Positions 1 through 11,938 are shown, numbered from the stretch's first letter. The stretch: DNA of 64,000 nt from Tanypteryx hageni (GCA_028673005.1 CM054115.1:194254370-194318369), one strand, 5' to 3'. Translations and numbers: made by a program. The notes: generated by a model from the sequence alone, not told the origin.

Positions 1-2624
1 CCGTATATCTGTCATTATCTTATTATTAGATGGTTCATCCTGTCGAAAAGTACCTCGATTTGCATTTTTAAAGACTCATTTTAATTTACACACGGCATAA
101 AATTGTCTAATTTAAAATCCTCAAACTAATTTTTAATGTTTTAAATAACCTTTTCGGAGTCCAAGTCTTTCGAAATGAATAACTAATTGCCATTTCATAA
201 ATTAAAAAGGAACTCGTCTTAACTTAGGCCATAATTTCTCTTCAACAATTGTAGACTTTTAGTGTTTAAAATATATTTTTGAACGAATGGAGGCGCTGTG
301 CTGTGAAGTCCGAGTTCGTTCTATTCTATTCATTCTATCTCTATTCTAAGAACATTAAATTGCAAATATGAAACGTCTTATTATCCCCATTAGTTGGCAT
401 TTACTCTAAAAAGATACTATTTATGTGTTTGCCGATTTGATGAGCTATGAGTTCTATTGGGAAATTCCAGAAGAGATAAATTACCAACGGACGGATATTA
501 CGAAAATTAAACAATACGGAAGAGAAAAAGAAAAATTAAATTAAAATACATACGTGATACAGAAGATCTCATAAATACGAATGTAGATAATCGTTCATAC
601 TAATGCTAATTAAATAAATCGTACTTTGTTTATATTCGGTGCTACGAATGACAATAATAGGTTGTTTATAGTTGCTGCTACAATAAAAGTCCTGGCGGAT
701 TATGAACGTACTAGAGTAATTTCCCGTCAAATATGACGGGCATGCGTGAATTAAGTATTTAGTAAAAATAAAATAGAAATAAAATATTAATGAAACTAAC
801 TTTTATATGCACTAAAAAGTAATCAGTGGATGTAAAATTTACATAATTGAGTGTTCCAGAGAGCAAAATTAGTTTTGGCTAATAGAAATTTTACGAAAAA
901 GAAATACATTATGCTATAGAATTCTTATATGCCCAAAACTAGTTTTAATTTATGGAACATTTAATTCTGTCTCTCACTCCCCCCCCCTCTCTCTTTCGCT
1001 CTCTCTCTCCTTCTTTCATTCTTCCTCTCTCTCGTATTAAAGCATCATGGAATTATTCCAAAGATATTTGATTTCGTTATGAAAAATCATTAAAATTTGC
1101 TATGATCTGGTTTGGCTTTCATGCACAATAAAATCAGTGTTTTTATAGTTATCTTTGTTATACTGTTAAAAAATTATTATCAGGGAGGTAAAATTCTTAT
1201 CCAAATATTGGCTGAAAATAAGAGAAAAATGGAAATAATAAGAGGTTATGTATGAATAATCTGCAGAAATTTATTTGAAATATTTGAGCAAATTATAAGT
1301 TATTTAAAACGTATAGAATTTAACTTAATAATTGAATTGTTTTAATATTACGCTTAAAACAGGATATATGTTAATGAACAGTCAATTTACCATCAAAGGA
1401 AAAATGTGTAATAACTTACTTTGAACTAAATACTTACAAGAACTGCAATGAGTTTTAACTATATTATAAGAGCGCAATTTTCTTTTAACTATAGTAGTAG
1501 TTTTGAATTTTTTCCTGAAAATTGGCTTTATTTAAAGAAATTTAAATAAAAGCCATAGAATGTTATTTTTTCAATCGTATTAGAAATTCGTTTCGAAATA
1601 TTTTCTATATTATCATTTTAATAAATCCATTAAAAATAACGTTATATTTAGTTTAATGAAATCTTACCGTTTGACAATGATTTGACATGATTCGATCGTA
1701 TAAAATGTTTTATAATTTATTATTGTTATTTTTGTGCTACAGCTCCTTTTAATCCTATGCAAACTCTACGTCGTCCTCCTCTTCCTTTTTCTCAATTTCT
1801 GGTCATTTCCATTCCCTTTTCCTTCCACCATCTAACTACTTAATAGATTCAGAATGTGCTGTACCCTTGTAGGAAAGTCTGTTCCGTATTATAGCACTAA
1901 AATGGTGCATTTACTAAGCATTAATGAGCCAAGATAGAATTAAACTCTCTGGAACATAATATGATGTAAATTATATATTTTTTAATTTTCTGTCTAGATA
2001 AAATATTGTTTCATTAAATCAAAATTTATCAGTTTCATTCGAAGGAGGTGCAATATATCCCCCTCCCCCTCAAAATAACGCCACAAACTAACAGTTATTT
2101 CTTAAATTACCATGTCGACCTTAAATAAACGAATTCTGATTATTATATAAATTTCTGCCAAATTTAAATTTTCTATCTACATCAACTACATCTACATGAT
2201 ACCCTGCAAGTCACATTTTTGGTGGATGGCAGGGGGTGCAGTACACCAAGGGTCCATAGATTTCCTACGTTATCTTTTCCTATTATGTTCTCTTATCGTC
2301 CTAGGGAAAATGATCCTCTATATCGCTCCGTTCTACAGTCGATCTCGCTAATCTTATCCTCACTGTCCCTCCGACATAAATTTTACCAGTAGTTTCAATC
2401 TAGCCTGCAGCCTACGTTCCTCTAACGATGTCCATTTCAGACATTCTATTAATGATGTTACGCTGTAATTCCTCTTTACAAATCTAGCTGCCCTGCGCTG
2501 AATCTTTTCTATCTCTTTAGTGAGTCCCTTTTCCTAGGGATCCCACACAGCTGACGCATGTTCGACCTGCGATCGAACCAAGGATATATGACATAATTCT
2601 TTCACTTTTTCGGAGCTATTTCGA
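1..2624. repeat. Left copy of a near-identical 2.6-kb duplicated block
   Basis: This block matches 41420-44045 base for base in all stretches I compared. The only difference found is the length of a C run near 978-986 (9 C here, 11 in the other copy). The window starts inside the block, so its true left end is not visible. The block is AT-rich and mostly non-coding; its right part (from about 2180) is the 3' portion of a decayed LINE on the minus strand. Identity stops at 2624, where this copy has lost a piece of the LINE that the other copy keeps. It may be a recent segmental duplication, a young mobile element, or a haplotype or assembly duplication. Confidence 0.9.
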
Positions 2625-2870
2625 CGAGTCTGAAACTGGAATCTCTACTCCGTCCAACGAGTAATTAACATCCAACGAGATACTCTTGGTTCTCCAGAAA
2701 TTGATGGCGCAGCTTTTCTTTTGGTTGACCTCTAATTGCCATTCCTTACACCATGCGGAAATAGCTTCTAGATCATTTTGGAAATACTGGTGGTCTTCCG
2801 GATTGCTTATTTCTTTTTAAATGCCGGTGTCGTCCGCGAAAAGCCTAATTTCTAATCCTTGATCGAGTTA
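2180..2870 (-). pseudogene. LINE reverse transcriptase fragment, 3' part
   Basis: Read on the minus strand, 2690-2860 gives a reverse transcriptase catalytic box of the form RLFADDTG, followed by a stretch like AISAWCKEWQLEVNQKK. From 2620 down to about 2380 it gives a C-terminal region with HASAVWDP, then one stop codon, then IEKIQRRAARFVKRNYS. These are typical of the RT and thumb of Jockey/CR1/I-like non-LTR retrotransposons. The two parts are joined at about 2620 with a segment missing between them (present at 44046-44150). 2180-2380 is a 3' untranslated region containing a repeated ctacatctac motif. Clade is uncertain. It is a dead 5'-truncated copy. Confidence 0.75.
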
Positions 2871-2988
2871 TTCGCGTGTTTATTAACTTTACCCCGAGAC
2901 CAACGGACTGAAGACGGTCGTAAGACAAAGTGAAAAGTAGTATGTAGATGCCATAATATAAAATCACAGATAATTACAGTGACGTTAT

Positions 2989-3050
2989 CGAATACTCAAT
3001 CGGAGTATTCGATGAAGCGCTTGAAATGTATTACATTTCAAGCGCTTCAT
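2989..3050. repeat. Two adjacent perfect hairpins
   Basis: 2989-2997 (CGAATACTC) pairs with 3003-3011 across a 5-base loop. Immediately after it, 3012-3030 pairs perfectly with 3032-3050 (19-bp arms, 1-base loop). No gene is next to it. It could be a foldback remnant of a transposon; function unknown. Confidence 0.85.
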
Positions 3051-3746
3051 TTTCTGGGTGAATTGAAATGAATATAACTCTCCCGTTGAGTTTCAACGGG
3101 CAAATCTCTAGTTAGAATTAATGCATCATTTACCGGATTACGTTTGTTTTGTTCTTTTCCAATTTCTCTAGAGAATTCCTTCGAATGGCAGCGAAATCTC
3201 AAATAACGATTGTTTCCAAAGAACTACTTTCTTATCGAGTCATTCGTCAACGCGAGTCAATAGCCAACCATACACGACCGGACTTTTCGACGGATCTGGT
3301 CCTCGGACCTGATCCTTAGGATCAGATTCAACGGACCTGGTCCGGCGGGTCAAATCTCTCGACGCCCATAAACGTTACATAAAATTTCCGTGGTCCGTTG
3401 AGGATTAGTCCGTCGTCGGGCCAGGCCCCATAGTCAGTGGCCGAAAATCCGCCGTCGTATGACGACGACTTCAGCTACTGAAGATGGGAGCATAGCTCCC
3501 GAAATACGTATCTAGAGATTCCAGAGTGCTTGTGCGTGTGTGTTTTCATTTTCTTCTTTTTAGGCTAGTTTTTGACAACAGGTCCCTGTAGGCCATCTTC
3601 GCCCTGCAAACTTGTAAGTATAATTTTAATTTTCCTTGTTTCTTATTGACGTGTGAGTGCTCTCTGGGTAAATTTACGGTTTAGGAGTTTTAAATTTTAA
3701 TTCCAATCTGTACACCGTAGTCTCCTTTTCCTTTTTTAAAGTGACT

Positions 3747-4001
3747 TTAAGAATTAGTTACGTGTGACACAGATTTCTTTTTATCCTTCTTTACGGCCCT
3801 TCTCAGGTTTTGACTTTTTTCTTTCACACTTTTCGTGGTAACATCAATCATCCCTTTGGAATATAAAAATTTTGCGAGCTCTTCATACGCCGAATTTTTA
3901 AAATTGTTATTTATATATTCTTCAGACATAATCTTCCATAGGCACTGCCTGAGCCGGTACATCTCAATAAATTCACTCAACACGGTCTTATCCCACTCCA
4001 T
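3747..4001 (-). CDS. MADF-like DNA-binding ORF inside a DNA transposon
   Basis: An 84-residue ORF starting at ATG 4001. Residues 8-68 fit the MADF pattern: an N-terminal helix (LSEFIEMYRLRQCLW), a conserved aromatic-acidic stretch (SEEYINNNFKNSAYEELA), and a third helix ending in SQNLRRAVKKDKKK. MADF is a Myb/SANT-like DNA-binding fold used by insect transcription factors and by accessory proteins of PIF/Harbinger transposons. The ORF is short for an accessory protein, which normally has a further C-terminal region, so this may be only a first exon or a truncated gene. It lies between the inverted repeats of the 3262-5188 element and no transposase accompanies it. The family assignment is by eye. 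Confidence 0.55.
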   Translation of the reverse strand: MEWDKTVLSEFIEMYRLRQCLWKIMSEEYINNNFKNSAYEELAKFLYSKGMIDVTTKSVKEKSQNLRRAVKKDKKKSVSHVTNS

Positions 4002-4380
4002 AATGTTGAAATGACTGAAGACGCTAGTACGTTGATGTAATCATTTGCATTAATGCGACCGTTCCCATGTTTACTGAAAAGATATTATTATTAATAATAT
4101 TAAGTACTTGTTGATCGTAATTGCCAATAATAATAGTAAGCTTTCATTTATCTTAAAACCTTTATATCTTTATTCCTTTAAGATTATGCTGAAAACCTTT
4201 GCCTATAAAAAGAACACTGAAAACTTTAATGGTGACTTCTGATTATTCCCATAAATGGGTTTGATTAAAACCAGTATAAATTACGTCTGGAAAATCGAAG
4301 CACATTTAAGCTCATTGATGAATTTTATTATTCTTATTAACCTATAATGAAATTTGTATTGTGCTTCTAATAATAAAGCG

Positions 4381-4381
<1 letters not shown>

Positions 4382-4444
<63 letters not shown>
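4382..4444. repeat. (TA)n microsatellite
   Basis: About 63 bp of uninterrupted TA inside the 3262-5188 transposon. Confidence 0.97.
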
Positions 4445-4447
<3 letters not shown>

Positions 4448-5191
4448 TTGTACGATGTTACAATGAAATTATAATTACATTCGTATTGATTGACTATTAA
4501 TAATAATTAATGCGATCTTTTCGGAATATTGAAAATTAATTTGAAAAATATTTTAGATGATAATATTTGTTTATATCGTTTCTTTCGTGAACATAAATTA
4601 ATTTTTGGCTTATTTTGTACTTTGGATGACCTCTAAGATATGACGAAAAAGATATATGTAACTCCAGAAGAACGGGAGAAAAGTCTAGCTCGTAAAAGGA
4701 ATGATTAAAAAATAAAGAAATTAAACGAAACATCAGACGATAGAGAAATGCGTTTACGTCGTTTTTGTAAATACGCACAGTAAAAAGAGCAAATGAAAAC
4801 TCATGTGAAAAATCGTTTCGTTTACAAGAGCTAAGAATGAAACAAATACCAAATATTCAACAGTTTCACTGTCGCAAGCACCTAAAGCTGAATTACCCTG
4901 AACTAGTACTAATTTTTTAATGATTTTACGCAATATGAATGTGTAAATTAGTATTTTAATTAATGAAACAAAAGATATTAAAATTATGAAGGTTTCAAGG
5001 CAAGATAAATCGAGGAATCTGTGTGTCACAGTCCGGTCGTTAGCGGGGAGCGAGAGATTGGTCCGTCGGACCTATTCCGGTGGACCTGGTCCCACGATTC
5101 CATCCCTTTTCATGGTTTTCCCTTAACTAAAGGATTTGGTCTTTGGCGGGCCAGATCCGTCAAAAAGTCCGCTCGTGTATGGCTGGCTAAT

Positions 5192-7707
5192 AATGGCCTC
5201 TATCGCCGTGCACTGTTAGGTATTTTTATAAGTTCGAGATGATTCATGGAATAATTACGATCGAAAAACATGGGAAAATGTCAGCGGTGGTCATTTCTGC
5301 CGTTAGTAATGTGTGGCCGTGTGACGTCACGAGTAAACAGCGTGGTTTTCCCCATCGTGGTACTGTGGAGTCATCGCTCATCATCGAAGACGACCTCATC
5401 ATATCGCAGGAAGCGGTCCATTTCCTCCGCCGTTTGAGGTCGCGATCCGCCAACGGCGCTGCTTAATTCTCTGCGCGGGTATTTTAACATATTATTGCGC
5501 CACAATTCACCACATCTTTTTTATTTATTAATTCCTCTCAATGTTGATACATTTACGATATGAATATTTAGAAAATGCATGTATTGCAATATGACGCTCT
5601 CAACTCTTATGTTATTGCTTCAGAGATAGTTTGGAAAACTCGTGATTGAGCTCGATGGAATAGCTTTTGTTAAGTGGAGAGTTCGGCGACCTCCATATGG
5701 GGGGGGGGGGGGGCATTGGAAGCTTCTGCGCGTCGGATAAGCGTTTTCGTTGAAAGTTACAGAGTGGTTTTGTGGAATCATAAAAACAGTCTAAATCTAT
5801 TCCTGAAGTTTTAGTTAAGAAAAATTTTGTGGACCATAAGTAATTATATGAAGTTTAATAAATTACTTTGTCAACATATCTTCGTGGGCCGCATTAGCAT
5901 AACCTCAGGGGCCACATGGACCTCAAGTTGCCGTTCTCCACATTAGGCAAAACGAAGAGAATGTTGACATTGTTGGGAGAGGGAGGGGAAGTCGTAGTCA
6001 GAAGTTTGATGTGATGCGGTCGTGGTTGCTATGCCCGACAGCCGTTTCCTTTTAAGGGCCTATTTACAAAAATTTGTTTGCCTTTTGTTTGATGAATACA
6101 AACACGCGATGCGTGTTGCCGCCAAGTCCAAAGGTGGAAAGAAAAAAATTATGAATTATATCCGCTTCGGAGGCACATTAAACGTACGCTGCTGTAATTT
6201 CGATTTGCTACATGTGGTTGCGAAACCAGCATTAAACTGAGCAAAAGGCTCGCGCTCAAATGATTTCTGGCGCACAGGCTGGAATTCCTATAATATTCAG
6301 CAGACCGCGGGTCAAAACTTGGGTCATCTTTACCTAAGAAATGTAGTTTCCCGCCGTCCTCTTTACCCCTCTCCCCTCCCCATTCCTTCCTCTCCCCACC
6401 CCCTCCTCCTTCCCACCCTCCCCTCCACTCCATCCCTTCCTCTCCCCCTTTCTTCCCCCTCCCCCTTCCTTCCCCCACCCCCTCTCTCCATCCTTCCCCC
6501 TCCCCGTTCCTCCCCCCTCCTATCCTCCCCCTCCCTCTTCCTTCCCCCTCTCCATCTCTTCCTCTCCCCCTCTCGCCATCTCTTCGGGAATCCCAATGCA
6601 GGCATGACGGTGAATGTTTTTTCCGGAACTCCAAGAGACGTGGTCCTCATGCGAGGCTGCAGAAGCAGCGGGAAATGTCTTTTTCAGCCGTCGCATCAGA
6701 GAGATTTAAAAAATTCCTTTTTAGACAAAAGCGCAAACCGGGAAAGATGTCGCTTGCAGCTGAGTTTATGGCCTTTTGTTTTCACCCGGTCGCGGGGTGT
6801 CGGAGCGTACAAGTTCTTTTCGCTAGATTTCTCTTTCGTATGTTTTTGGCAGTTCGCTCTTTGCGACGCGTGTTGTCGATCGATGGATGCGACTTCGCGA
6901 CGATATTTGTGGGCTTCCTTGTAAAACGACGGTGGAAATGCACCCGCCCCTCGCTTTGCAAGGTCCATGCGTTCCTGGAAAAGACCGTGCAAGTGGTATA
7001 GGCTGCTCCATAGAAATACATTTGAGCGCCGAGCTCGCAATGCAACAACTTTATTTAATGTGTGTAATCAGAATTACTGCCTTCATTAGTTCCCATAATC
7101 TCTGAAAGCTGAAAAATCTTATGATTTCTAATGCTTCGGAACCTTGCTAAGTAAAATTAATGGCCGTGAAACTCGAGGTAGTTCTCTAAAAAGAAGCCAG
7201 GGCTAAAACGAAAACGTGTAAAGCGGAACCGCGCAATTCGAGGGATGAGCGTACACAAGAGTATCTGTAAGAATGATCTCTCTCGCCTTATGGCTCGAAT
7301 CCAATCGATTTACGTCTTTATCTGTCTCGAAAATCGTTAAGAATTTTCATTTGACTGACTTTGGAGCTCCCCATAAAGAGACTCCATCGTCAGGAGTTGA
7401 TAGTCTAAACTTCCAACCGATCTTATCTTCACTCAAATATCCAATTCCTTAGAGCCATCAGATATCCGCTCCCTTCTTCTATTCTCCTCACTTCATATTA
7501 AAATGCATTTGACAGTCACTATCCGTTGGGATTACGTTCCAAGAGTACATCGTGAATGACAAAACCGCATAAAAGACTCCGTTGTAAGGGGAAATTTTGG
7601 AATTTTCGATTTTTCCTGATGGTTTCGGACCAACACCAAGGTTTCCTCCAAATTTCAGCTTTGTAGAATATCTAGAAGTACCTTAGGTTTTATATCATTA
7701 TATATAA
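5192..7707. other. Unassigned region with G run and polypyrimidine tract
   Basis: No recognisable gene. It holds a run of 15 G at 5699-5713, a stretch at 5880-5945 with GGGCCGCA- and GGCCACATG-like words seen at hAT-type transposon ends, a polypyrimidine tract (6355-6590) and a GC-richer stretch (6600-7040) with overlapping ORFs of about 100 codons on both strands and no family resemblance. 7560-7700 resembles short conserved parts of dispersed insect repeats. Confidence 0.5.
6355..6590. repeat. Polypyrimidine (CCCCTCTCC)n low-complexity tract
   Basis: About 235 bp of almost pure C and T on the plus strand in irregular CCCCTCTCC-like units. It creates artificial proline/serine-rich and glycine/arginine-rich ORFs that should not be read as genes. 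Confidence 0.95.
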
Positions 7708-8520
7708 TACTAGTAGAAGGTGCTTGCATACTGGAAGCATTTCATCTCACCTTGAAAAAACATTCATATTTTAGACAAATATTTCATCATTGCAAATATT
7801 TTTTTAATATATTATTATTAATATAAATTTAATCTCAGCTCATATATAACATATAACAGGAGGATATTAATGTTTAGGCACTTCCAAATGAGCTGGAGAT
7901 TCGAAATTTTTTTCTTAGGTAGGATTTTGTGAAAAACCGACTAGAAAAAACGAAAATATTGAAAAAGTGCTACAATGCGGCCGCTAAAAATTCGAAATTG
8001 TTTAAACAAATTTTCAAGGTTTTCAAGAAATTTTGCTATTTTAATTTGTGTTGCCGTTAAAAATTCTAAACGTTTAAAAAATAGATAACTGTTTAGGTAC
8101 ATACTACGGGATGAGCTAGGAAGCTGAAATTTTAAAGTTATTTACAGAGTAGTGCATTTGCACAAAAAAACTTTTGAATCTTTCCATAAATATATTGCGG
8201 CGGCCGTTAAAAATGTTTAATATTTAAACAATTAGAAAAATATTATTTCACTTCTAGAAGGGCTACTTTAAACTTTAAAATTGGCAGAAATGTGTAACAT
8301 TAGTACCCCATAATAGGGAAAGTATAAAATTCTTAAAATTGCAAAGTTTGGGGATTGTTTTAATCTATTATTTTTACATAAGGGAAAAACAAAAATTGCT
8401 ACCGAGGTGAAATCTATAGAATAAAAAAATATTTGTAATGATGAAATATTTTTCTGAAAAATGAATGTTTTTTCATGGTGAGATGATGAGCTTGCAGAAT
8501 GCAAGCACCTTCTACTAGTA
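7708..8520 (+). repeat. Hairpin-ended dispersed repeat, copy A (foldback form)
   Basis: From 7858 to 8520 this matches copies at 18308-19034 and 31721-32446, beginning with AGGATATTAATGTTTAGGCA and ending with a stem-loop (GCTTGCA..TGCAAGC) about 10 bases before CTAG followed by T. A 3' stem-loop followed by CTRR and T is the hallmark of Helitron 3' ends. Copy A also has its last 100 bp repeated in inverted orientation at its left edge (7708-7808 against 8415-8520), giving palindromic TACTAGTA at both ends. No coding capacity; presumably non-autonomous. Confidence 0.75.
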
Positions 8521-8759
8521 TGTTATATATATGTTATATCCTCCTCTGTAAGGAACGTCTATATGTAATGATACCGAAGTTTTCTTTCTTCTTACTTTTG
8601 TCATCATTCTTCTGAGCTTGGATACTATTTTTCTTCTTCTTTTCTGCGTTGTACGCTGAATCGGTAATGCTAGCAGCAGATTGCTTCTGCAAGAAGATAC
8701 TTTTCATTTGATTCATCATCATCATAGGTAGTCTGTCCGTAGACAGGTCCGTGATTATT

Positions 8760-9738
8760 CTTGGTTAAACCTGGTTCTCCATATACTCCTATTTTCCGCT
8801 GTCCTCTTTATATCTTGATAACTCTCTTTCCCTTTCAAATCGTCTATCAGCTGAAACCTTTTCCTACCTCTTTCCCTTTTTCCATCTAGTTTTCCTTCTA
8901 ACACGTCTTTAATCATACTCTCTCTCTCCTCAGGTAATGTCCAACCCAGTTAGCCTTCCTCTTTCTGATAGTCTGTATAATCATTCGCTTCTCTCCTATT
9001 CTTAGTAGCACTTCATCGTTTTTCATCCTATCTGTCCATTTTATCTTCAACATTCTCCTCCAAGTCCACGTTTCAAAGCTTTCCAAGTATTTGATGTCAT
9101 TTTTCCTTAGCGTCCATGTTTCTGCCCCATACAATGCTATACTCCATTTTATCAACTTCTTGCGGATATCTTCCCTTATATTCCCTGTAAGTAGTTTTAT
9201 CTTTCTCCTGAAAGCCGCTTTTGCTTTTCCTATTCTAGTTCTGATCTCATCGGTACATTTTGCTTCTCGTGTTATGATGCTTCCAAGGTATTTATATTCT
9301 GAAACTTGTTCTAAAGGCTTTCCCCCAATACTTATGTTCAGATTCTCTTCTTTACCTGATATTCGAATGACCTTGGATTTTTCTGTATTTATTTCCATAC
9401 CGTATTTTCTTCCTGTTATCACTATCTATTTATCATTTTTTGTAGCTCCTCTTCCTTTCTTGCTAGAAGTACTTGATCATCCGCATGTTTTACTGTTCTT
9501 ATAATCCTCCCTCCAATTTGAAACCTCCTGTGCCTTCTAAAGCTTCCTGCATTAGACTTTCTCCATATATATTGAATAGGGTTGGCGATAGGCAGCAGCC
9601 TTGTCTTACTCCTCTACCGATATTTATTCCGCAGGCGTCCACATTCTCAAACCTGACCTTTAAAACTTGATTCACATATTGATTTTGTCTTTCCAGTCTA
9701 CACCTATATCCTTTAATATCTTCATCAACATTACCCAA
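8760..9738 (-). pseudogene. RTE reverse transcriptase, catalytic core to C-terminus
   Basis: In three frames this encodes GRGVRQGCCLSPTLFNIY (motif 4), then a catalytic box read as KHADDQVLLA (9476-9487 encodes HADD where F/YADD is usual), then the thumb and C-terminal region: EYKYLGSIITREAKC, ALYGAETWTLRKNDIKYLE and ANWVGHYLRRERV, and a last piece ending TCLRTDYL before a stop near 8727. Frame changes occur at about 9495 and 9425. The substituted first residue of the ADD box and the shifts show that it is inactive. Order and content match the ends of RTE elements. Confidence 0.85.
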
Positions 9739-10583
9739 TTTACTCTATCAAAGGCCTTCTGCCAGTCTACGAAATATGCGCAGATATCATGACATTCTAT
9801 TGCCCTTTCTGATATGATTCTAACTACTCCTATAGAATCTCTAGTTCCTCGTCCTTTTCTGAAACCGAATAGATCTTCCCCTAGTATTTCTTCTGCCTTT
9901 TTCTCCAGCCTTTTATTAAGAATCCTCGTGATGATCTTCGATGTTTGTGACAGAAGGCTTATCGTTCTGTAATCTTTACACTGCATTGCCTTTGGCTTCT
10001 TCTTTAGAGGGATCATTGTTACTTCTAGGAAATCCCGGGGCCACTCTCCCGTGTCGTAAATCTTATTAATTAATTTCGTGATCGCTTTTAGTCCTTCTGA
10101 TCCTATGACTTTAAGTATCTCAGCCGGTATTCCATCGCTGCCCGTGGCTTTCCCCTTCTTTAGTTCCGCCATCGCTTTTTCTACTTCGCTCTCCATAATA
10201 CTTGGTCCTAAGTTGTCTTCTTCAATGTTTTCCTCATCTTCCAGTTCAATTTGTGTCGCTCCTGCCTGTTTGCTGTATAATTCCTTAATGTATTCTTCCC
10301 ATACCTGTGCTACATCCTTTGTTTCTGAGACTATCTTCCCATCTGTATTCATAATTCCCATACCATTAATTCCATTAGATTTCTTATCTTCTAACTCGAG
10401 TGCTCTAGCGTAGATCATATCGTACCGTCCTAACTTCTGCATTTGTTCTATTTCATCACATTTTCCTTTTATCCAGTTTTCTCTAGCTTTATCTGTTACC
10501 CTTCTCAACTCATTGTTTATACGCCTATAGTTGGCTCTACCTTCTTCACTGTTAACGTTTTTCCATTTTCGTCTCTCATTCAT
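9672..10583 (-). pseudogene. RTE reverse transcriptase, fingers and palm
   Basis: The 303-residue frame holds linker helices (MNERRKWKN and on) and RT motifs in order: ELKKGKATGSDGIPAEILK, GEWPRDFLEVTMIPLKKK, CKDYRTISLLSQTSKIITR, FGFRKGRGTRDSI and CAYFVDWQKAFDRVNW, the last with the first catalytic aspartate. This is the usual order for RTE. The frame is lost near 9680 at the end of this motif, with a short deletion compared with typical RTEs. It continues from the endonuclease ORF after a one-base frameshift; the ATG of this ORF is therefore not a natural start. Confidence 0.9.
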
Positions 10584-11713
10584 TTTCTCCAGTATTTCCT
10601 TCGTGATCCATGGTTTTTTGATTTTCCAATCTCTTTATCCAAGGTATCCTTGATACTGGTTTTAATTTCATTCCATTCTATATCAACGGTCTTCGGTTTG
10701 TTTTCCAACTTTCTTAAGTTATCTTCCAACTTCATGCTGACTACATTCTGCCTTTCTTTCATTTTTTCTAGGGCCCAGGCCTGTCTTTCTCTTCTCGTTT
10801 TTCTTATTTGTTTGAGCTTTGTACTCACGTCAAATATTAGAAGGCTGTGATCTGAATGAATGTCCGCTCCTTGCAATGCCTTGGCGTTCTTTATGCTGTT
10901 CCTGAATCTTTGTTTTACAAGGATGTAATCTATTTGGCATCTCATTCTATCTCCTGGGCTTTTCCATGTGTATAACCTTCGTTTATGGTTTTTGAACCAT
11001 GTATTAGTCACCATAAGGTCATTATTGATGCAGAATTCTACGAGTTTCTCCCCTCCTCGATTTCTCTTCCCAAGTCCGTATTGCCCGACAACATTTTCTT
11101 CCTGTCCTTCTCCGACTATGCTGTTCCAATCTCCCATTATTATGCAGTTTACCTTTCCTCTTCCGTCTTCTTCGTAAATTTCGTTAATTTGCTCATAAAT
11201 CTCATCGATTTCTTCATCTTCATGAGCTGACGTTGGCATATATACCTGGATTATCAGCATGTCCACTGGGACTGCTTTAAGCTTTATTGCCATCAGTCTA
11301 TCGTTCGTTGCTATTATCTTTGTCACACTTTTCATCATATCTTTCCTAAGTACCAGAGCTACTCCCCTTTTCCCACTATTTCCTCCAGAATAAACTACCG
11401 TGAATTCTTCTGAGTCGAACTGTCCTTCTCCCTCCCATCTAGTTTCGCTTAGTCCTATAATGTCAACTCTATTTCTTCTCATTTCTTCTTTCAAGTTCTC
11501 TAGCTTTCCTGCCTTTCTCATAGTTCTTACGTTCCAAGTCCCTATTCGTAATTTACTTTCGACAAATGTTTTCCTCAAGGCAGTCCCCGCCCGGAGATCC
11601 GATTGGGGGACTATTTTACCTCCGGATTGTTTTACCTCGAGAGAACTCATATTGTCCAACCATATAATCTTTACTAGGGATTGTAATGTGGTAGTTTCCC
11701 TATTGCTTTCCAC
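10580..11713 (-). pseudogene. RTE endonuclease domain (5' part of the polyprotein)
   Basis: This 377-residue ORF starts at ATG 11713. Residues 55-300 form an exonuclease-endonuclease-phosphatase fold: IGTWNVRTM (about 57-65), LSETRWEG (88-95), IMGDWNSIVG (about 190), QIDYILV and HSDHSLLIFDV (about 255-290). Such APE-like endonucleases nick target DNA so that the element RNA can be reverse transcribed in place. The frame ends at 10580 because of a one-base shift in a run of six A at about 10612-10617; the following residues continue in the next frame. The tRNA-like sequence at 11868-11938 lies just upstream. Endonuclease motifs look intact, but the enzyme would lack its RT. Confidence 0.9.
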
Positions 11714-11867
11714 ATCGCAGTACTGTAGCCGTTCAAATCGTCCTGTTCACGCCTATAGCTGTATTGGATATAGACCCAACCAACATCATTTGTTTTCGGC
11801 TCTATACCATACTGACAGTACTGCTGCCTACTGCCAGGCACTGATGATAGTTTTTTTTATAAAACCT

Positions 11868-11938
11868 CCATTCGAGGGGTTTGAACCCCCGAACTTTGCA
11901 ATAGAAAGCCGACACGTTAACCATTACACCGTCACCAT
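11868..11938 (-). repeat. tRNA-like sequence (SINE head or derivative)
   Basis: On the minus strand it reads GGTGACGGTGTAATGGTTAA, an A-box-like segment, and later GGGGGTTCAAACCCC, an exact B-box-type T-arm. Arms do not all pair well enough for a working tRNA. It lies directly upstream of the RTE 5' region on the same strand. Confidence 0.6.

Larger units (their letters stand above)
3262..5188. mobile_element. DNA transposon with 38-bp terminal inverted repeats
   Basis: 3262-3299 and the reverse complement of 5151-5188 agree at 35 of 38 positions; both begin AGCCA(A/G)CCATACACGA. The flanks are AAT on each side (3259-3261 and 5189-5191), a possible 3-bp target duplication. Just inside both ends are repeated GGACCTGGTCC-type words. 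The interior carries a minus-strand MADF-like ORF (3747-4001) and a (TA)n tract. MADF or Myb-like accessory proteins and 3-bp duplications are known from PIF/Harbinger transposons, so I infer that superfamily, but no transposase is visible, so the copy is non-autonomous or internally deleted. Confidence 0.75.
8713..11850 (-). mobile_element. RTE-type non-LTR retrotransposon, frameshifted
   Basis: Minus-strand order is endonuclease (10580-11713), reverse transcriptase (9672-10583), RT catalytic and thumb pieces (8913-9738) and a short C-terminal tail to about 8730. The 3' end abuts a short run of ATG/GAT triplets (8713-8730), a tail type seen in RTE elements, instead of poly(A). The endonuclease start KLRIGTWNVRTM and the RT motifs are those of arthropod RTE-like ORFs that databases often name after craniofacial development protein 2. 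Frames change at about 10615 (A6 run), 9680, 9495 and 9425, so the copy is dead. Confidence 0.88.

Noticed and set aside
4640..4782. Short basic plus-strand frame (MTKKIYVTPEEREKSLARKR) resembling Helitron or Polinton N-termini
   Set aside because: Broken by a stop after 22 codons and with no domain downstream.
6149..6650. Glycine/arginine-rich and proline/serine-rich ORFs
   Set aside because: They are translations of the polypyrimidine tract on both strands.
6696..7048. Overlapping ORFs of 88-114 codons on both strands
   Set aside because: No motif, no homologous family recognised, and both strands are equally open in this GC-richer patch.
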